Shown here in pieces: positions 39,606 through 43,922 of a DNA stretch of 43,922 nt (positions are counted from its first letter, which is position 1; every line of letters begins with the position of its first letter). The stretch is from Pilaira anomala (Eukaryota; Mucoromycota; Mucoromycetes; Mucorales; Mucoraceae). The notes below the pieces were generated by a model. It saw nothing but the letters and a program-made list of their open reading frames with translations. It searched no databases and was not told the origin of the DNA. Where the stretch lies: contig JAIXMQ010000123.1 in NCBI GenBank assembly GCA_025716855.1, positions 1 to 43,922 on the forward strand. The letters run 5' to 3'. A program made the translations under genes and the position numbers.

Positions 39606-40366
39606 AAATGCACTTTTTCCAATTGTATATTTTATTTAGACTAAAATTTTATGAGAGGAAACTGTTCTACTATTATGTTTACCTTGTATTAAAGCACAGA
39701 GATAAATATAAAAGATAATAATAAAAAGGCAAAAGGAGACTGTAAAGACTTAAGCAATTATTATTATAGAGAACAGAGGAGATTGCACTAGTAAGCTTAG
39801 AAAATCGTCCAAGTAATTTATAACAAGATAGATACAAATATAAACTTTATCAAAAGAAATATAAGTAAAACTAAGGATAACTTTATTAAGAAAATCCAAG
39901 TTACACTATTTATAGACAATAAAAATGTAACCTGTCAAATCGCTAAATAAAATAAAATAAAATATGGATAAACTAAAATAAATATAAAAATAAAACAATA
40001 AGAAACAGGGCGGGAATAAAGATACGGCAAAACGATAAAAGAGTAATACAAAGTAGGTTTCAGATAAGAAGGCGGTAAACGAGGTACGGATGTCAAATTA
40101 AAGATTTAGGTAGCGGCAAAGATATACAAAAATAAATGGGGCACATTGTTCTTGAAATAACGACAGACGTTACTGATCTTCCGGGATTAATTTTAACAAA
40201 CGAGTCACTTTTTCTAAATAAAATAAAATAATAAAATATCATATACAAATTTGACTATATCTTGACAACCAGGACACGTAGAGAAGCGAGACCAAAACCA
40301 GAATGATTTAAATAACTTTCTTAACAATAAATATTTTTATGTACCAAGAGCCAATGAACAACGTTG

Positions 40367-40386
40367 AATCACGTGAATATCACGTG
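40367..40386 (+). promoter_or_regulatory. Double CACGTG box, second copy
   Basis: Identical to 39586-39605, located about 58 bp upstream of the tRNA gene. Could be a regulatory pair or the remains of a repeat family. Confidence 0.5.
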
Positions 40387-40443
40387 CACAAAGTACAAGC
40401 CAAGCGGACATAGAACAAAGTAGTGACGCATCAAAAGAAAGGT

Positions 40444-40514
40444 GCGCTCTTGGTTTAGTGGTAGAATTTCACCCTTCCAAGGTGAAGGCCGGGGTTCGAT
40501 TCCCCGAGGGCGCA
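40444..40514 (+). tRNA. tRNA-Gly (anticodon UCC)
   Basis: 71 nt, all arms present. Acceptor GCGCTCT pairs with AGGGCGC (one G-U), with discriminator A. The D-loop region GGTTTAGTGGTAG is the internal A box; TCACC-CTTCCAA-GGTGA is the anticodon arm with TCC at the anticodon position; GGTTCGATTCC is the B box within a 5-bp T stem. CCA is not encoded, as in eukaryotes. There is no intron. T-rich sequence (TTTGTCTTTATTTATTTT) follows and may serve as the RNA polymerase III terminator, though there is no run of four or more T until about 40528. It is the only cellular gene recognised in the window. Confidence 0.96.
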
Positions 40515-40596
40515 TTTGTCTTTATTTATTTTGGTTACACTTAATTGTCACTATTCTTTTTGTTAATCTGTTGTCAGAGTTATTTTAATAGTGTTA

Positions 40597-41354
40597 GAGC
40601 ATCCCCAGTGGTTTAATTAAATTTTTAGTTAAAATAAAAGTTAATTTAACAAATTGCACGAATCCGCAATGGTTTTGTTAAATTTAACTTTTTCTTTTTT
40701 TCAGTTTATTTCAATTTTTATCAATTTACTTATTTTTATAAAATTATTATGAACAACTTCAAGTGATTCTTTGAAAATGATGAAGGAGAGGATTTGTATG
40801 AGGAAACCGTTTTTAGAGCAACTAATTCTTTCGCAGCAACTCAAGCCACCTCTGGCAACAGAACATCCAGTGACGAAAGATCATCCAAACGTCGTTACAT
40901 AGACAGAGACCATGCTTCGGGACATCAACGTCTTTTTGATGATTATTTTGCTGAATTTCCCGTCTTCAGTCCAAGACAATTTCGTCGTCGTTTTAGAATG
41001 AATCGTAGTCTTTTTTTGAGAATTTTAGAGGATGTCAAGAACCATGATATTTATTTTGTGCAGAAAAGAGACGCTGCTAATAAGCCTGGACTTTCGACAC
41101 ATCAGAAAGTAACAGCAGCAATGCGTCAATTGGCATATGGTGTGTCATCTGATTGCGTTGACGAATATTTGAGAGTTGCAGACTCAACTGCTATGGAGTG
41201 CCTTAAGCGCTTTTGCAATGCTGTAGTCGAAATATATGAAGATGAGTATATGAGAACACCAAACAAGCAAGACGTAGAGCGTTTGATGGCAGTTGGAAAG
41301 GCCAGAGGATTCCCTGGAGTGATTGGTTCAATAGACTGTATGCATTGGACATGG

Positions 41355-41385
<31 letters not shown>

Positions 41386-41566
41386 GTATGGGATCCGAGG
41401 ATCCGTTTTATTTTTATATTTTTTTAAAATATTGTTTAATTTAAAAAAAATTTAAATAATTTGACTTGCATTGTTAATTTAACAAATATTCCGCACGACC
41501 ATTGGGGATGAGATTTGTTAAATTTTTTGTGTAATTTAACATTTAACGTGACCGTTGGGGATGCTC
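40597..41566 (+). mobile_element. Harbinger-3: internally deleted PIF/Harbinger element, 970 bp
   Basis: Termini GAGCATCCCCAGTGG and its near inverse (CCGTTGGGGATGCTC), flanked by TTA at 40594-40596 and 41567-41569. The GAGCATC start is common in plant-type PIF/Harbinger elements. Within ~110 bp of each end a second copy of the CCCCAATGGT-type motif and TTGTTAAATTTAA blocks occurs. Inside is the first half of a transposase gene that stops at a T-run; the second and third catalytic acids are absent, so the copy is non-autonomous. Confidence 0.9.
40749..41444 (+). pseudogene. Harbinger-3 transposase, truncated, with early stop
   Basis: ATG at 40749 (MNNFK) meets a TGA at 40764-40766; the same frame continues FFENDEGEDLYEETVF and is open from there. 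Residues to ~130 include the N-terminal helical region of plant-type Harbinger transposases (LFDDYFAEFPVFSPRQF, RRRFRMNRSLFLRI) and the block QKVTAAMRQLAYGVSSD. The first catalytic Asp lies in IGSIDCMHWTWK. At 41359 the sequence turns into 27 T, then GTATGGGATCCGAGGATCC, with no transposase match, so the C-terminal half has been lost. The last ~30 residues before the stop at 41444 are not transposase. Confidence 0.85.
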
Positions 41567-42603
41567 TTACGAATTGAGAACGATTGTAGTGGTTAAAAAA
41601 AGAAATAAATAGAGTAATAAGGAAAAAATAAAAGATAGAAATTTAAGAGGGAAAAATTCCAAGTAAAGTTCTTGCGTGAGCACCAGGTTTTAAGTTGTCC
41701 AACTAGGTTTTTTATAAAATATATAAAATAAAAGAAATTTATAACGATAAGTTATAAGTAAAGAAAGATAAAAGTAAAGTTTTACAATGAATTAAAAAGA
41801 ATAAAGAATAATTCAAGGGATCTTATGAGATATGAATCTGTACGATATAGAATAAAAGTTATAGTAAAAGTAAGATAAGATTTATTGGAATTGCAGTTTT
41901 TGTGGGTTGTATTTATACTAAAGAGAGTCGGTTATGAGCTCCTTTGGTAAAATGTCAAATTCTAGTCGTCGTGTCATTATCTTTTTGACATTGAAAATGA
42001 TAGAGATCTTTTACGATCTAGATGTTGTGTAATAAAAAGTGTTTCTAAACTAAAATAATTTGTTGGGTAAAATAAAGGTATATCTAAACTAAAAATTTGT
42101 TGAGTAATTGAAGTATTTCTAAATACATAACATTGTGTTCGGTGAGAATTAATAAACTAAAATAAATTGTTGTTTTGACAGGCAGATAAACTAAAAGGAA
42201 TAAGAAAAGGAAATAATAATTATAAAAAGAAAAAGAAGGGTAACAGTTCTGAAAGTCAAAAATAATGAAAGGGAACTGGGAATAATGGTGTGCTAATAAA
42301 CTAAAATATATGCTAGTTTTTGTGTTCAATGTAATTATAGAATACGCAACTGAAAGTGAATTATGAAAAAGTGTAACGTTGAAATATGCTAAAGTTAAAA
42401 TGGTGTGATAATAATTTGAAGTGTGCGTAGTAGCATGTAGTGTATGTAGAAAAAAGGATCTTTGTTCACTACGTAAAACACGGCGTGTAACATATTCCCC
42501 CGACAGAAAAAAATATCGTCTCGATATCAGCAAAAAATTGAATTCGTAGTATAGTTGCGTGATTATTGGAAAATACGGTGAACATAGATAAGTTTATTTA
42601 GAT
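41567..42603. other. Stretch between Harbinger-3 and Gypsy-3 3' ORF: mostly LTR
   Basis: The first ~18 bp are unique flank; most of the rest is the proposed Gypsy-3 LTR (41585-42492), then the polypurine tract and about 100 bp of untranslated element sequence. No gene is supported. Confidence 0.6.
41585..42492 (-). repeat. Gypsy-3 LTR, 3' copy (outer end inferred)
   Basis: The inner end is fixed at 42492 (TAACA before the polypurine tract). The outer end is inferred at 41585 (TGTAGTGG) because the conserved GTGAGCACCA (41676-41685) lies about 90 bp from it, similar to the 81 bp in Gypsy-2. The length would be about 908 bp. The second LTR copy is outside the window, so this cannot be checked here. 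Confidence 0.55.
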
Positions 42604-42975
42604 TTAATTTAAATGTTTTTTATAAAAAGCGACAGCGTCAGTCTTGTTTTTGAATAATTTACGAATGTATTGTTTCTTTTTGTGAATGTTTATAGTTTTA
42701 TCTTGATCGAGCATTTGTATCATTTCGAATTCTTTAAATATGTGAGGTAAAATTTTTTGTTCAAGTAGAGCTTGTCTTTTCTTTTGATGATATAAGATTT
42801 TTTCTTTGCTTTCCAAAAAGGATTTGATAGTGGCTTGTAAATTCTGTGTTTCAGAAATTTTGACTTGTTCTTTGCGTTTCGCTTCTCCTTTTATCTTCAT
42901 ACCCGTCGGTTTGTCACGAACAACATCGTCGTCTGATGAGTGCATCTTGTATACTTTGGGATTATTCGTCGGCAC
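42604..42975 (-). CDS. Extra 3' ORF of Gypsy-3, 123 aa
   Basis: Starts MPTNNPKVYKMHSS; highly charged (Lys/Glu) with a helical central part, NLQATIKSFLESKEKILYHQ, and the end KTDAVAFYKKHLN. No membrane segment or known domain. It lies between the integrase stop (43156) and the LTR (42492), the same position as the extra ORF of Gypsy-2. The two proteins share length class and charge but only weak similarity near the C-terminus (KKQYIRKLFKNK against LRNTYIKTIISHQ), which may be chance. Function unknown. Confidence 0.55.
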   Translation of the reverse strand: MPTNNPKVYKMHSSDDDVVRDKPTGMKIKGEAKRKEQVKISETQNLQATIKSFLESKEKILYHQKKRQALLEQKILPHIFKEFEMIQMLDQDKTINIHKKKQYIRKLFKNKTDAVAFYKKHLN

Positions 42976-43155
42976 AGTAAGGGATGTAATATAAGTGTCA
43001 AAAAAAGAAAATTTATTTTGTTCACAGGAGAGGAAGAAAGCAGATTATATTCTAACCGGGAGAAAAAAAAAAAAAGAAGACCAAGAGAGAGAAAGGGGAC
43101 GAAATAAAAAGAAATAAAGAAAAAAAAAAACTTTTATTATTTAAAAAATTTCACA

Positions 43156-43920
43156 CTAATTGTAAATAAGTTTAGCGTTTTTCTCCCATTTTACTTTAGG
43201 TTCAGTGAAGGACTTCAAGCGGTTTCCGTGGACTAAATGTAATTTAGTATCTTCTGGATTTGAAATATTTTTTATGAAGTATGATCCTTTCTTTAGTTTT
43301 TCTTGTATACAATAGTTTTTTTCATACCAGCGGATAGATATTTTAGCCGACCAAGATGTAGATATGTTATCTCGATACAATTTAACAATATCACCAACAC
43401 GGAAAGAAGGTTTCAGTTCCTTTTTAATGCTGTTCATTCGTTTTTCCATACGTTCGACTTGTAATTTTTGTGATTAATGGATCTTATTCCAAGACTCTTT
43501 GCGAATATTATCCAAGTGTTGAAGTTGTACGGAAGTGCGTATAACCATTTGAAGTTCGAAACTAGCATCATTTATATTGTATGGTTTTACGGAATTATCA
43601 AAAAAAGTGGTAGGTTCATAACCATACATAAGGTAGAAAGGTGATTGACCAGTGGTTGCTTGTTTGATAGATCTGTAAGCAAAAACTGCTGCAGGTAAAA
43701 AATCTTGCCAATTTTTTTTCTCTCCTACGCTCCTATGTTTCAAAATCGCATCAATTGTTCTATTGAATCTTTCGACTAGGCCGTTACTCTGGCTATGATA
43801 GGGGCTGATGGTTTTTTGTCGAATCCCAAACTGTTTACAGGTATTTTGAATTAAATTTGAAATAAAAGGGCGTCCATTATCAGTGATAATAATATTTGGT
43901 GATCCATGTCTAGTGATAAT
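43156..43920 (-). pseudogene. Gypsy-3 integrase, C-terminal half, one in-frame stop, 5' part outside window
   Basis: From the window edge the frame reads IIITDNGRPF (second catalytic Asp) and SQSNGLVERFNRTI (Glu), then AAVFAYRSIKQATTGQSPF, the standard Gypsy integrase core. A TAA at 43474-43476 (after WNKIH) interrupts the frame, which continues in phase with SQKLQVERMEKRM and the C-terminal barrel-like part (GDIVKLYRDNIS, LVHGNRLKSF) to the stop at 43156. This is a single nonsense codon, without shift. The first Asp and the HHCC zinc motif lie beyond 43922. Confidence 0.85.
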
Positions 43921-43922
43921 TT

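Larger units (their letters stand above)
38989..40443. other. Non-coding region with CACTA-like terminus, inverted repeats and duplicated CACGTG pair
   Basis: Starts CACTATGGCGGATTAATTG, resembling the CACTATGGCCA end of the nested CACTA element. 39016-39048 (GAACAATTTTGGTAACAAAA) and 39247-39272 are an imperfect inverted repeat around an A-run (39208-39232) and could mark a ~260-bp MITE. A 20-bp sequence with two CACGTG boxes occurs at 39586-39605 and again at 40367-40386. The part from 39650 to 40340 is A-rich with no open frame of note. I see no gene. Confidence 0.5.
41585..43922 (-). mobile_element. Gypsy-3: Ty3/Gypsy retrotransposon, 3' part, continues beyond window
   Basis: On the minus strand, integrase coding sequence, an extra ORF, a polypurine tract (GTCGGGGGAATA) and an LTR starting TGTTACACGC are in the same order as in Gypsy-2. 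It is a different family: the protein sequences and LTR are diverged apart from short blocks. The 5' part (gag to RT) is outside the window. Confidence 0.85.

Noticed and set aside
42084..42533. A 149-codon open frame on the minus strand before Gypsy-3 ORFs
   Set aside because: Lies almost wholly in the LTR and polypurine region; repetitive Tyr/Phe/Thr content and no similarity.

Overview
The window is AT-rich eukaryotic DNA made almost entirely of transposable elements, with one cellular gene, a tRNA-Gly, that I can support. Short GT-AG introns of about 50-120 nt, a nuclear-type tRNA without encoded CCA, and the mix of Ty3/Gypsy, APE-type LINE, PIF/Harbinger, Tc1/mariner, Merlin and CACTA elements suggest a fungal genome, most likely an early-diverging (Mucoromycota-like) fungus. 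That placement is inference; I found no host protein gene to anchor it.

Layout. 1-4765: internal part of a plus-strand Gypsy element (Gypsy-1), interrupted by an apparently complete Tc1/mariner element at 1072-2761. 4766-6085: start of its 3' LTR, then unassigned AT-rich DNA. 6086-7761: a spliced, intact Merlin/IS1595-type transposase with an AT-hook tail. 8422-11819: Harbinger-1, with 84-86 bp inverted repeats, an intact two-exon transposase and a broken Myb/SANT partner gene. 12800-24107: Harbinger-2, a three-level nest. Its transposase is split near the C-terminus by a LINE (13976-22818, 12-bp target duplication), and that LINE's ORF2 is split by a CACTA-type element (15481-18509, 3-bp duplication).

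24815-36187: a CACTA/CMC element whose seven-exon TNP2-like transposase gene holds a complete minus-strand Gypsy (Gypsy-2, 26426-34268, LTRs that read as identical) inside one intron. 36195-38988: a 5'-truncated minus-strand LINE-2. 38989-40443: an unassigned stretch with CACTA-like and inverted-repeat structure and a duplicated CACGTG pair. 40444-40514: tRNA-Gly(UCC). 40597-41566: Harbinger-3, internally deleted. 41585-43922: the 3' end of a third Gypsy element (Gypsy-3), running off the window.

How the parts work together. Gypsy-2 shows a full expression plan: gag, then protease through a classical -1 slippery heptamer (A AAA AAC) directly before the gag stop, then RT-RNase H, then integrase after a 66-nt homopolymer, then an extra small ORF before the 3' LTR. 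Gypsy-3 has an extra ORF in the same place. The Harbinger elements pair a DDE transposase with a Myb/SANT DNA-binding protein, as known for PIF/Harbinger. Order of insertion can be read from the nests: Harbinger-2 is older than LINE-1, which is older than the CACTA inside it; the CACTA/CMC element is older than Gypsy-2; Gypsy-1 is older than the Tc1.
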